Below are positions 1-7,883 of a DNA stretch of 23,704 nucleotides, piece by piece. This stretch comes from an uncultured Lachnospiraceae bacterium (GTDB lineage: Bacteria > Bacillota > Clostridia > Lachnospirales > Lachnospiraceae): the NCBI GenBank assembly GCA_905209865.1, contig CAJLUP010000018.1, forward strand, positions 1-23,704, read 5' to 3'. Position 1 is the first letter of the stretch. Each line of letters begins with the position of its first letter. The notes beneath the pieces are model-generated. The model was given only the letters and a program-made list of their open reading frames with translations, did not search any database and was not told the DNA's origin. Made by a program: the position numbers and the translations under genes.

Positions 1-995
1 ATGAGTTCGTAAACTGGACAGTAGATGGCGAAGAAGTTTCCAAAGAAGCAGAGTACAAGTTTACAGTTGACAAAGATATGGAGCTTAAGGCGAACTTCAA
101 GGAAAAAGAGAAACCGCCTGTAGAAGAGACATACACAGTAACGACAGAAGTAAACGATGAGAAGATGGGAACTGTAACACTTGATCCTGAAAAAGCAGAA
201 TATGTCAAAGGCGATAAAGTGACAGCAACAGCGACAGCAAACGAAGGATATGAGTTTGTAAACTGGACGGTAGACGGAGAGACAGTTGAAGGAGCTGTAT
301 ATGAATTTACAGTAGCAAAGAATACAGAACTTAAGGCAAACTTCAAGGAAAAAGAGAAACCGCCTGTAGAAGAGACATATACAGTAACAGCAAAAGCAAA
401 CGATGAGAAGATGGGAACCGCAGCGCTTAGTCCAAACGGACCGAAGTATGAAGCGGGAAAAGAAGTGACAGCAACAGCGACAGCAAACGAGGGATATGAG
501 TTCGTAAACTGGACAGTAGATGGCGAAGAAGTTTCCAAAGAAGCAGAGTATAAGTTCACAGTTAATAAAGAGATGGAACTGACGGCAAACTTCAAAGCAA
601 AAGAAGATCCGAAGCCTCCGGTAACAGACGATGAGATCAAACTGAATATAACTGTAAATGATGACAAGATGGGAACTGTAAAACTTGATCCTGCAAAAGA
701 AAGTTATGAAGCAGGAGAAAATGTAACAGCCATCGCGACAGCAAAAGACGGTTACAAGTTTGTGAACTGGACAGTAGATGATAAAATTGTTTCTGATAAA
801 GCAGAGTTTACATTTAAAGTTGACAGAACGTTGACATTGAAAGCGAACTTTGAAAAAGTCTCGGAAGATCCGAAGCAGGAGACTCCGAAAACAGAGACTC
901 CGAAGACTGAGGACAAAGCGGTTCAGACAGGTGATAATTCTGCATCACCGATCCTTCCGCTTGCAGGATTGGCATTAGCGGCAGGAGCGGCAGTT
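1..995 (+). repeat. Long direct repeat, copy 1 (matches 5169-6163)
   Basis: Comparing lines by eye with offset 5168, I found no mismatch from 1 to 995. Differences begin at 996 and I count five up to 1007 (996, 997, 998, 1000, 1007). After the stop codons the flanks diverge. The repeat may extend upstream of the window, so its left boundary is unknown. Synonymous positions are also identical, which points to recent duplication or gene conversion rather than selection on protein alone. Confidence 0.9.
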
Positions 996-1022
996 GTTGC
1001 TCTTCGGAAAAAAGAAGACTAA
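1..1022 (+). CDS. C-terminal part of a cell-wall-anchored surface protein with InlB-like repeats (5' end outside window)
   Basis: The reading frame is open from base 3, so the gene enters from upstream; the first in-frame ATG at 78 lies mid-repeat and is not the true start. What is visible is the end of one InlB-like repeat (3-119), three full repeats (120-365, 366-620, 621-875) with the core YEFVNWTVDG or YKFVNWTVDD, a TPK-rich linker, and a sorting tail: VQTGDNS, a hydrophobic stretch, then RKKED. Such tails are cut by sortase at a TG bond and joined to peptidoglycan; VQTGD in place of LPXTG is an atypical form. The catalytic or binding part lies upstream and cannot be judged. Protein and DNA match the end of the downstream sialidase until base 995, after which the last codons (VVALRKKED against VTVLRKKED) and the 3' flank differ. 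It could be a second glycosidase or an adhesin. Confidence 0.9.
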   Translation, partial: EFVNWTVDGEEVSKEAEYKFTVDKDMELKANFKEKEKPPVEETYTVTTEVNDEKMGTVTLDPEKAEYVKGDKVTATATANEGYEFVNWTVDGETVEGAVYEFTVAKNTELKANFKEKEKPPVEETYTVTAKANDEKMGTAALSPNGPKYEAGKEVTATATANEGYEFVNWTVDGEEVSKEAEYKFTVNKEMELTANFKAKEDPKPPVTDDEIKLNITVNDDKMGTVKLDPAKESYEAGENVTAIATAKDGYKFVNWTVDDKIVSDKAEFTFKVDRTLTLKANFEKVSEDPKQETPKTETPKTEDKAVQTGDNSASPILPLAGLALAAGAAVVALRKKED

Positions 1023-1097
1023 TCAGCATAATCAGAAAGGAAGGAATCGGGTCTTTTCAGACAAGATTGTTTTGACTAAAAGTAAAAAGAAATGAGA

Positions 1098-1130
1098 CAA
1101 AGACGTCGCGTCATGCGGCGTCTTTGTTTT
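1098..1130 (+). terminator. Rho-independent terminator after the partial surface-protein gene
   Basis: Arm 1098-1109 pairs with 1115-1126 (12 bp with one G-U pair) around loop GTCAT, followed by four Ts. It lies 76 bases after the stop of the upstream gene and separates it from the sialidase transcript. Confidence 0.85.
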
Positions 1131-1194
1131 CTGTCTAATATTAATTTTTGGGAAAAATAAACGTAGTGTTGTTGAAAATAGACAGGAAAACAGG

Positions 1195-1215
1195 GTGAAA
1201 ACAGGATGATTTCAC
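1195..1215. promoter_or_regulatory. Possible operator dyad upstream of the sialidase promoter
   Basis: GTGAAA at 1195-1200 and TTTCAC at 1210-1215 form a perfect 6-bp dyad with a 9-bp spacer, ending 34 bases before the -35 hexamer, a position suited to an activator. A 6-bp dyad can arise by chance and it does not match a full catabolite-response element. It is speculative. Confidence 0.2.
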
Positions 1216-1249
1216 GCTAAATTCAGTAGTTTTGTCAAGGGTGTTTTCG

Positions 1250-1278
1250 TTGAAAAGACATATTGAGCATAGTATAAT
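1250..1278 (+). promoter_or_regulatory. Vegetative (sigma-A type) promoter of the sialidase gene
   Basis: TTGAAA (1250-1255), a 17-bp spacer and a perfect TATAAT (1273-1278). This predicts transcription starting near 1285 and a leader of about 80 bases before the ATG at 1367, which has GGAGG at 1354-1358. No terminator or riboswitch fold is evident in the leader. Confidence 0.8.
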
Positions 1279-1366
1279 TAAACATAAGGCAAAAATGGAA
1301 AATTGTACATATTTAATATAGTTTTTCGTTTGAGAAAGCACTTTAAAATAGACGGAGGGAAGAGTT

Positions 1367-4300
1367 ATGAAAAAAAGAGGAAGGGTTTTAGCACTTCTGC
1401 TTGCTGCATCTTTAATGGCCAGCAGTGTGCCGGGAACGGTTATGGCAGCAACCGGCATAAGACCCCAAGATGGAACGACAAAAGAGCAGCCGTTTTTAAG
1501 TGGAACGGGTGGAAGTTCACAGTTTAGAATCCCGTGTCTTGTATCTCTTGACGACGGTACAATCGTAGCCGGATGTGACGCCAGATGGAATACAAGCGGA
1601 GACGGAGGCGGATTGGATACGATCGTATCTCGTTCAACAGATAAAGGAAAGACATGGCATTATACCTTTGCCAATTATCTCGGAGATAATGGAAATGCAT
1701 GGAATGGAAATTCTACAGCATTTATCGATCCGGCCATGGCGACAGATGGGAAAAAAGTATACATGATGGCAGACCTTTATCCGGCAGGATATGCGCTGAA
1801 CAGCGCCAATCATTCACCGAGTCCGGGAAAAAGTCATGATGAGGACGGAAACATCCTTTTGGCGGATGCAAGAAATTGGGAGAACTGTTGGGTAGATGCG
1901 CGTAAGGAGGCATCTAACTATACATATCGCTTGGAGAAGAACGATAAGAAAAAATCTGACTCTGCATATGTGATTAAAGATGCAGACGGCAAGGCTGTAG
2001 AAGGTTATACAGTTGACGCTTATTTCAATATCAAAGGAAATGGTGTAGATACGAATTTATTTGAGGCGGAATCTCCGTTTCAGGTATGGCCTACAGATTA
2101 TCTGTATCTGACAACATCGGAAGACGGAGGAGCAACATGGTCAGTTCCTACGATTGTTAATGTAAGAAAAGAGAATGAACAGTCTCTCTTAGTAGGTCCT
2201 GGACGCGGTATGGTTACTTCAAAAGGTCGTATTATCTTTACTGCATATGAATTTACCAATTATGACAGAAACAGTGTAGCAATCTATTCTGATGACGGTG
2301 GAAAAACATGGACGAGAGGTCAGTCTGTGTCAGAACAAAGTTCGGAGGCTGTTGTGACAGAAGCGGACGGCAGATTGTATATGTTTACCCGTCATGGCGG
2401 TTACTACACATCTGAGGATTTTGGTGCAACATGGTCGCCAAAAAAAGAAATGGGAATTACTTACAGATTGTCTTGTCAGTTGACGGCAATTACATATCCG
2501 AAGAAAATCGACGGAAAGACTGCAATCTTGTTTGCAGCTCCGTCATCTACATCGGATCGTTCAGCAGGAAAGATTTTTGTGGGATTAGTACAGGATGATG
2601 GAACACTTAATTGGAAGTATAACTACAGTGTGAATGGTTCTAACCCGTATGGATATTCCTGTTTGACAGTTTTGCCGGATGGAACGGTAGGACTTCTCTA
2701 TGAAGGCTCAGGAATCGTTTATGAAGATTTTGATATTGAAGATATCGCAAAAGGTGCGGCAATCGGAAATATCTGGTGCACAGATGAGAACGGTACTGTG
2801 GCAGAAGTTACAATGACATCAAATGGGTCGAAAGAGCTGACCGTAAACGGCTTGAAAGAAAACGCAGAAGTGAAAGTTTCTTCTGATAATGAAAATGCAG
2901 TGACAGCAGCGTATGCAAATGGCAAAGTAACAGTGACATCCAAAGCGGTAACAGGAATGGAACGTGCGACTGTAACCGTTGAGTCAGCAGGTGAAAAGAC
3001 AACAGTCAATGTAACCGTAACAGATGAAGAAAATTATGAAATCGTAGATCTTCGTGTGGGAGATACAAAAACTTATACGGATGAGACTGGAAATTACAGC
3101 GGCAGCGCATTAGACGGTCTTAATAAAGAAATCGCGGAAGTGACATTGACCGGAGAAGACGCACAGGCAGTTGAAAAACAGGCAAAAGCACAGCTTGCGA
3201 CAAGCGAAGCACATTTTGATGGAACAGAGAAATCTTTGGATGATTGTCTGTTTACGTTTGCGAGTGTAGAAGGACAGGACAATACATATACAATGTCTGC
3301 CAAGGATGGAGACAAAACCGTATATGTGAATTACAGAAATGCAGCTCCGGCTGGCAAAGTATGCGCGGAAACAACAGCGAATATTAAGTTGGAAGAAAGA
3401 AGCGACGATCAGACGTTTGAATTATTTGATCAGACAGCGGGTACTAATGGAAACCGTCTGTATTTCCACAAGGATAATGAAAGCAAACTACACTTTGACA
3501 GAAATACAGGGGATCATGCGAACTGTCGCATGGAGTTGTATAAAAAAGCTGCGAACAGCAGCTCGGAATCTGCTATTCCGGGATATGAGAAAGTGACTGA
3601 GTTGTCACAGATTACAGATGGCGGTAAATATTTGATTGCGGCAAAAGCAGCTACAGGGGCTTATTATGTTGTGAATCCGTCTGCTGCAGGCGAGAAGTAT
3701 AAACATGTAGCAAAAGTTATCGAAGAAACCGTACCAGTAGAGCAGGAGCTGGCTGTAGCTCTCGGCACAACAAAAGATTATAATGACGGTGGCGAGAAAA
3801 AAATCAGTAAATGTCTCTTCACATTTACGAAGCAGGGTGAAGACGGCAAGTTTAAGATTTCTGCTGTAACAGATGACGGCAAAACGGTTTATCTCGGACC
3901 GAAATCCTCTTCATCTGCACAGAAACCGCTCGTAGAGGCAGAGGCAGTGATTACAGTTGCCAAAAGTGGAGATGGTTTCTCATTAGAGCAGAAAGAAGGA
4001 ACACAGGCCAGCGGATATCTTTATTTCTGGAAAGACGATGCAAATAAGCTTCATTTTGACAGAAACAGTTCCGTAGACGGAAAGGGCAAATGTAACTTTG
4101 AGCTTTATAAAAAATCCGAAGCACAGAGTGAGAATGGAATTGCTGGATATGAGAAACTGAATGAAGTATCAGAGATTCAGGATGGCGGACAGTACTTGAT
4201 TGCAATGCAGGCAACAGTTGCAGGAAACAGCTACTATCTGCTGAACCCTTCCTTGGGAAGCAGTGCACATAACTATACTGCCAAAGTAACAGATCATATG

Positions 4301-6190
4301 TATAAAGATGAGACCAGCGGCTCGAAGACTGATATTGCGATCACCGGAAAAGCAGAAGGCAAGACATCTGTAAAAATCGGTGAAAAGACATATTTTATCT
4401 TTGTAAAGAATGATGTAGAAGAAGTGACACTTAAGATTGGCGAGACGTTCAATATACCGGGGCAGATCTTAAATGAATCTGAAGTGACAAAAGACGGTGT
4501 CGTAACGTTGGAAAAACGTGAGGATATGCCGCCTTACAAAGCAATTTCGGAAATTGCAGAAGGAACATATCTGTTCGGAAGCAGGAGTCATATCATGCTG
4601 AATACGGTAAGTACAGCAGAAGGCGCACAAAAAGGTCTTGGCATGAAAGCGGTGAACTTCAATAACGATGAGACAGCGAAAGACTTCATGTGGACGATTA
4701 CAAAATCCGGTGAAGGCTATACGATGAAGGATGCTGCTTCAGGAAAATACGTCAACATTTCAGGAAATAATGTGGAATTAAAAGATACAGAGCAGGTATT
4801 GACGATTAGAGCAAGAGCAAACGGAGGATTTTCTGTTTCGGCAGGCGGAAACTATCTGAACAACTGGGCAGGTGGCAACAATAAAGTTGCGGCTTATTCG
4901 AGTGATGATAACCCGTGGTACTTCTATCAGGCATCTGCAGGAAGTGTTGCGGCAGGTGCGAAAGAAGGCACAGTAACTGTAGCGACATCACAAGGAACAA
5001 ACTACAAGATTACTGTTGTGAAAGACGTTCCGCAAGTGAAAGAATACACAGTGACAACAACAGTAAATGACAACGCAATGGGTACAGCAAAACTTAGCCC
5101 GGAAGCAGATAAGTACAAAGAAGGAACAGAAGTAACGGCAACTGCGAAAGTAAAAGACGAAAGCAAATATGAGTTCGTAAACTGGACAGTAGATGGCGAA
5201 GAAGTTTCCAAAGAAGCAGAGTACAAGTTTACAGTTGACAAAGATATGGAGCTTAAGGCGAACTTCAAGGAAAAAGAGAAACCGCCTGTAGAAGAGACAT
5301 ACACAGTAACGACAGAAGTAAACGATGAGAAGATGGGAACTGTAACACTTGATCCTGAAAAAGCAGAATATGTCAAAGGCGATAAAGTGACAGCAACAGC
5401 GACAGCAAACGAAGGATATGAGTTTGTAAACTGGACGGTAGACGGAGAGACAGTTGAAGGAGCTGTATATGAATTTACAGTAGCAAAGAATACAGAACTT
5501 AAGGCAAACTTCAAGGAAAAAGAGAAACCGCCTGTAGAAGAGACATATACAGTAACAGCAAAAGCAAACGATGAGAAGATGGGAACCGCAGCGCTTAGTC
5601 CAAACGGACCGAAGTATGAAGCGGGAAAAGAAGTGACAGCAACAGCGACAGCAAACGAGGGATATGAGTTCGTAAACTGGACAGTAGATGGCGAAGAAGT
5701 TTCCAAAGAAGCAGAGTATAAGTTCACAGTTAATAAAGAGATGGAACTGACGGCAAACTTCAAAGCAAAAGAAGATCCGAAGCCTCCGGTAACAGACGAT
5801 GAGATCAAACTGAATATAACTGTAAATGATGACAAGATGGGAACTGTAAAACTTGATCCTGCAAAAGAAAGTTATGAAGCAGGAGAAAATGTAACAGCCA
5901 TCGCGACAGCAAAAGACGGTTACAAGTTTGTGAACTGGACAGTAGATGATAAAATTGTTTCTGATAAAGCAGAGTTTACATTTAAAGTTGACAGAACGTT
6001 GACATTGAAAGCGAACTTTGAAAAAGTCTCGGAAGATCCGAAGCAGGAGACTCCGAAAACAGAGACTCCGAAGACTGAGGACAAAGCGGTTCAGACAGGT
6101 GATAATTCTGCATCACCGATCCTTCCGCTTGCAGGATTGGCATTAGCGGCAGGAGCGGCAGTTACAGTTCTTCGAAAAAAAGAAGACTAA
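1367..6190 (+). CDS. nanH: Secreted, wall-anchored GH33 sialidase with InlB-like stalk
   Basis: Exo-sialidase that should release terminal sialic acids from mucin and other host glycans at the cell surface (1607 aa). Residues 1-28 are a signal peptide (KKRGR, hydrophobic core, cut near VMA-A). The GH33 propeller starts at once, with no N-terminal CBM40: FRIP at 53-56 carries the first triad Arg54; Asp79 is the likely acid/base by spacing; Glu327 and Tyr430 (GYSCL) are the nucleophile pair; Arg342 and Arg398 complete the triad; Glu446 (LLYE) supports Arg54. Four Asp-boxes (SxDxGxTW) end at Trp97, 258, 315 and 356. Residues ~140-245 are an insertion between propeller strands. Then come an Ig-like segment, two homologous ~185-aa modules sharing LHFDRN, a further beta-rich module (~1060-1210), four InlB-like repeats (1224-1559) and a VQTGD sorting tail. 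It has its own promoter and terminator. The symbol is generic; hydrolytic versus intramolecular trans-sialidase specificity is not decided. Confidence 0.93.
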   Translation: MKKRGRVLALLLAASLMASSVPGTVMAATGIRPQDGTTKEQPFLSGTGGSSQFRIPCLVSLDDGTIVAGCDARWNTSGDGGGLDTIVSRSTDKGKTWHYTFANYLGDNGNAWNGNSTAFIDPAMATDGKKVYMMADLYPAGYALNSANHSPSPGKSHDEDGNILLADARNWENCWVDARKEASNYTYRLEKNDKKKSDSAYVIKDADGKAVEGYTVDAYFNIKGNGVDTNLFEAESPFQVWPTDYLYLTTSEDGGATWSVPTIVNVRKENEQSLLVGPGRGMVTSKGRIIFTAYEFTNYDRNSVAIYSDDGGKTWTRGQSVSEQSSEAVVTEADGRLYMFTRHGGYYTSEDFGATWSPKKEMGITYRLSCQLTAITYPKKIDGKTAILFAAPSSTSDRSAGKIFVGLVQDDGTLNWKYNYSVNGSNPYGYSCLTVLPDGTVGLLYEGSGIVYEDFDIEDIAKGAAIGNIWCTDENGTVAEVTMTSNGSKELTVNGLKENAEVKVSSDNENAVTAAYANGKVTVTSKAVTGMERATVTVESAGEKTTVNVTVTDEENYEIVDLRVGDTKTYTDETGNYSGSALDGLNKEIAEVTLTGEDAQAVEKQAKAQLATSEAHFDGTEKSLDDCLFTFASVEGQDNTYTMSAKDGDKTVYVNYRNAAPAGKVCAETTANIKLEERSDDQTFELFDQTAGTNGNRLYFHKDNESKLHFDRNTGDHANCRMELYKKAANSSSESAIPGYEKVTELSQITDGGKYLIAAKAATGAYYVVNPSAAGEKYKHVAKVIEETVPVEQELAVALGTTKDYNDGGEKKISKCLFTFTKQGEDGKFKISAVTDDGKTVYLGPKSSSSAQKPLVEAEAVITVAKSGDGFSLEQKEGTQASGYLYFWKDDANKLHFDRNSSVDGKGKCNFELYKKSEAQSENGIAGYEKLNEVSEIQDGGQYLIAMQATVAGNSYYLLNPSLGSSAHNYTAKVTDHMYKDETSGSKTDIAITGKAEGKTSVKIGEKTYFIFVKNDVEEVTLKIGETFNIPGQILNESEVTKDGVVTLEKREDMPPYKAISEIAEGTYLFGSRSHIMLNTVSTAEGAQKGLGMKAVNFNNDETAKDFMWTITKSGEGYTMKDAASGKYVNISGNNVELKDTEQVLTIRARANGGFSVSAGGNYLNNWAGGNNKVAAYSSDDNPWYFYQASAGSVAAGAKEGTVTVATSQGTNYKITVVKDVPQVKEYTVTTTVNDNAMGTAKLSPEADKYKEGTEVTATAKVKDESKYEFVNWTVDGEEVSKEAEYKFTVDKDMELKANFKEKEKPPVEETYTVTTEVNDEKMGTVTLDPEKAEYVKGDKVTATATANEGYEFVNWTVDGETVEGAVYEFTVAKNTELKANFKEKEKPPVEETYTVTAKANDEKMGTAALSPNGPKYEAGKEVTATATANEGYEFVNWTVDGEEVSKEAEYKFTVNKEMELTANFKAKEDPKPPVTDDEIKLNITVNDDKMGTVKLDPAKESYEAGENVTAIATAKDGYKFVNWTVDDKIVSDKAEFTFKVDRTLTLKANFEKVSEDPKQETPKTETPKTEDKAVQTGDNSASPILPLAGLALAAGAAVTVLRKKED
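3236..4300 (+). repeat. Two tandem homologous modules inside the sialidase
   Basis: Module A begins near 3236 (residue 624) and module B near 3803 (residue 813). Shared landmarks in order are CLFTF, a KTVY segment, KLHFDRN, a (M/F)ELYKK segment, GYEK(V/L), DGG(K/Q)YLIA and YY(V/L)(V/L)NPS. Protein similarity is clear but moderate, so the duplication is old compared with the shared 3' end. Their size and Trp/Tyr/Gly-rich beta character suggest carbohydrate-binding or beta-trefoil-like modules; no named family is assigned. Confidence 0.7.
5036..6043 (+). repeat. Four InlB-like (List_Bact / InlB B-repeat type) tandem repeats
   Basis: Units at 5036-5287, 5288-5533, 5534-5788 and 5789-6043 (82-85 aa each) share a TVNDxxMGT-type start, a central EFVNWTVDG core and a terminal LKANFK. 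Repeats 1 and 3 share an almost unbroken stretch of about 50 bases around EFVNWTVDGEEVSKEAE, and the 1/2 and 2/3 junctions are nearly identical over about 50 bases, which would favour slippage and copy-number change. Such repeats form extended stalks on Gram-positive surface proteins. Confidence 0.88.
5169..6163 (+). repeat. Long direct repeat, copy 2 (matches 1-995)
   Basis: This is the 3' part of the sialidase gene, from inside InlB-like repeat 1 through the sorting signal. It is identical by eye to 1-995 with no length change. The breakpoint falls inside the membrane-anchor codons, about 27 bases before the stop. Confidence 0.9.
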
Positions 6191-6259
6191 TCGCCGGATA
6201 TTCAAACTGATGAGAATAATTTGAAATCAGAATGAAAAAATAAAGATTTAAAACAGTGA

Positions 6260-6298
6260 GACGGCGCTGATCTATTTTACGGATCAGCGTCGTTTTTT
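6260..6298 (+). terminator. Rho-independent terminator of the sialidase gene
   Basis: Arm 6261-6272 pairs with 6282-6293 (12 bp, one G-U pair) around a 9-base loop, followed by a run of six Ts (6293-6298). It lies 70 bases after the stop codon. Confidence 0.9.
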
Positions 6299-6330
6299 GC
6301 TGGCGCGCCCTGGGAAAGTTCTAAAATTCC

Positions 6331-6341
6331 CCAAACTTTGG
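6331..6341. promoter_or_regulatory. Dyad CCAAACTTTGG in the upstream region of the DUF2935 gene
   Basis: A perfect 5+1+5 dyad 52 bases before the start codon, followed by an AT-rich stretch (6351-6380) with several TATA-like hexamers (for example TATAAA at 6369-6374) but no well-spaced -35. The promoter of the next gene probably lies here and the dyad may be its operator. Weak evidence only. Confidence 0.2.
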
Positions 6342-6393
6342 ATGCCTGCATATATTATATAGAAATTCTATAAAATAATAGGTATGTAGGGAA

Positions 6394-7380
6394 ATGAAAG
6401 AATATGTAACAACATCACTGGAAACACATTTGTTTTTTGCCAGAATTATGAGAGAACATGCGCTGTTTCTTTTGGCCGCATTTCCGGCAGGGGAAACAGA
6501 ATATAGAAATAAGGCAGACTGGTTTCGTGCACAGTTTGAAAAAGCGCTGGAGCAGGCAGTCCGCCTTGCCGATGGAATGGTAGGAGAAGAAGTGCTATGT
6601 TCAGGGGAGGTGTTCACAGAATTTACAGAAATGGCAGAGCGGCAGACAAGAAGGCTGACAAAGATTCCGATTGATATTCGGATTACGCAGGCAGAAAAGA
6701 AACTGCATGCAGGCTGTGGAATATGTCGGGACAGAAGAATGATACAGCAGGTACGCCGACTGAATCAGAATGTACGGTGTCTGTTGAATGGATTGATTGC
6801 GTTTAAAGAGAAAATATTGCAGGAGGTCACGGTTTGTAATTTGTACACAGCAAATTATCCGCTGCTGATTGAGCATATCCTCAGGGAGGCAAAATTGTAC
6901 CATCAGATTATAACAGAGCTGGAAGAAAAAGGATGTATGCCGTCAAAGAATTTAAAAAAGGCAGAACTGTTCTGGAACCAGATTATGATGGAACATGCGT
7001 TGTTTATCCGGGGGCTGCTTGACCCGACGGAGTGTGAACTTATGAAAACGGCAGATGATTTCGCCGGGGACTACTGCCGCCTGTTGGAAGAAGCGAGTAA
7101 ACAGGATTGTCGGACGATGGATGAACTGACGAGAAAGACCTTGGAAACAACAAAGCAGTACCGCGATTTTAAGGCGGCAGGTACGGAAGGGATTACTGGC
7201 TGCGAAATACGTTCCGTTATACTTCCCCTGCTGGCGGACCATGTGCTTCGGGAAGCAAATCATTATCTTAGAATCCTGAAAACGAAGGGGGAAATAGGCA
7301 ATGGAACTGTGCCAATATCCCTGTCAAAACAGAACCCGTTATTTTACAATAGAAGTCATACAGATTCCGATTGTATATAA
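6394..7380 (+). CDS. DUF2935 family protein (hemerythrin/ferritin-like helical bundle)
   Basis: A 328-aa, all-helical, soluble protein with no signal peptide. It is two homologous halves. Each begins with an EHALF motif (Glu21-His22; Glu200-His201) and ends with an HxLREA motif (EHILREA from Glu160, DHVLREA from Asp282) followed by an aromatic/His segment (YH170, NH290). That spacing of His and Glu on helices is what is expected of the DUF2935 family, whose fold is a four-helix bundle thought to bind metal; its physiological role is unknown and is not guessed here. A weak ribosome site (GTAGGGA, 6386-6392) precedes the ATG. It appears monocistronic, between the sialidase terminator and the valS promoter, although no T-run terminator is visible after it. 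Residues after ~297 are a non-conserved-looking tail. Confidence 0.85.
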   Translation: MKEYVTTSLETHLFFARIMREHALFLLAAFPAGETEYRNKADWFRAQFEKALEQAVRLADGMVGEEVLCSGEVFTEFTEMAERQTRRLTKIPIDIRITQAEKKLHAGCGICRDRRMIQQVRRLNQNVRCLLNGLIAFKEKILQEVTVCNLYTANYPLLIEHILREAKLYHQIITELEEKGCMPSKNLKKAELFWNQIMMEHALFIRGLLDPTECELMKTADDFAGDYCRLLEEASKQDCRTMDELTRKTLETTKQYRDFKAAGTEGITGCEIRSVILPLLADHVLREANHYLRILKTKGEIGNGTVPISLSKQNPLFYNRSHTDSDCI

Positions 7381-7523
7381 TCGATATGGGGATTAAGCCC
7401 CCGATTCGCAATCCATTAAACCGCAGGCTGTCAATCCATATACAGGGGCTGGCATATGATGCGGCAAGTTCCGATGGCACTTCTGAACTGCTGCCGCTAA
7501 AGTCTTAAGATTCTCTAAAAATC

Positions 7524-7552
7524 TTGACAAATACGGCGCTTATGTCTATAGT
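7524..7552 (+). promoter_or_regulatory. Vegetative promoter of the valS T-box operon
   Basis: Perfect TTGACA (7524-7529), a 17-bp spacer and TATAGT (7547-7552), with start predicted near 7559. A 6-bp inverted repeat (AAGATT 7508-7513 / AATCTT 7520-7525) overlaps the first base or two of the -35 hexamer; its meaning is unclear. The 7381-7523 stretch upstream holds no convincing gene. Confidence 0.88.
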
Positions 7553-7558
7553 ATGTGG

Positions 7559-7870
7559 TAGTTATTTTAAGGTAAAGGTGTTGATGAAGAGGAGTACATC
7601 ATTCCAACCGTCAGAGAGGACTGCCCGGAGAATTATGTGTGAGGCTGCGCAAGAGATTGCGTAAAAAGCCAAATGACATCCGGCTGGAAGGCAGTTTCGG
7701 AAAAAGGGATGCTGGAAGGTAGCTTCTGAACCGGATGATTGAACGAGTCAAGTAGGTTGTCCCGGAGTAGTTCCCGTTACAGAACGTGAGAGATATATGT
7801 GTGACAGCATATATGAAATAAGGTGGTACAGCGGAGAATTCGCCCTTTACAGATGTAAAGGGCGTTTTTT
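7559..7870 (+). ncRNA. T-box riboswitch leader for valS (tRNA-Val responsive)
   Basis: A leader of about 310 nt with hallmarks of a T-box in order: a GATGAAGAGGAGTA segment (7583-7596) and CAGAGAGG typical of Stem I, a GAGTAGG-type segment in the Stem II region, an inverted repeat ATATATG/CATATAT typical of Stem III, the T-box itself GGTGGTACAGCGG (7822-7834; canonical TGGNACCGCG with one change, C to A) and an overlapping intrinsic terminator. When uncharged tRNA pairs with the specifier and T-box, the antiterminator forms and the operon is read. A GTA valine codon at 7719-7721, within GGAAGGTAGC, is my tentative specifier; I have not folded the RNA. The valS gene downstream supports valine specificity. 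Confidence 0.88.
7841..7870 (+). terminator. T-box terminator hairpin
   Basis: CGCCCTTTAC (7841-7850), loop AGAT, GTAAAGGGCG (7855-7864), then six Ts. It is a perfect 10-bp stem. Bases just upstream in the T-box motif are those that would join the competing antiterminator. Confidence 0.93.
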
Positions 7871-7883
7871 GCAATGGAGACGA

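Noticed and set aside
120..875. Regularly spaced repeats of ~250 bases considered as a CRISPR-like or satellite array
   Set aside because: They are in-frame protein repeats with a clear InlB-like pattern; no short repeat-spacer structure exists.
5002..5835. 277-codon open frame on the minus strand across the InlB-like repeats
   Set aside because: It mirrors the codon use of the repeats on the + strand; the product is a low-complexity Ser/Val/Phe repeat with no ribosome site or independent evidence.
7385..7401. GGGG-ATTAA-CCCC-like hairpin considered as the DUF2935 terminator
   Set aside because: Short stem with no T-run after it.
7385..7507. 40-codon + strand frame (MGIKPPIRNP...) after the DUF2935 gene
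   Set aside because: No ribosome site, no recognised family, and it lies just before a strong promoter; probably chance.
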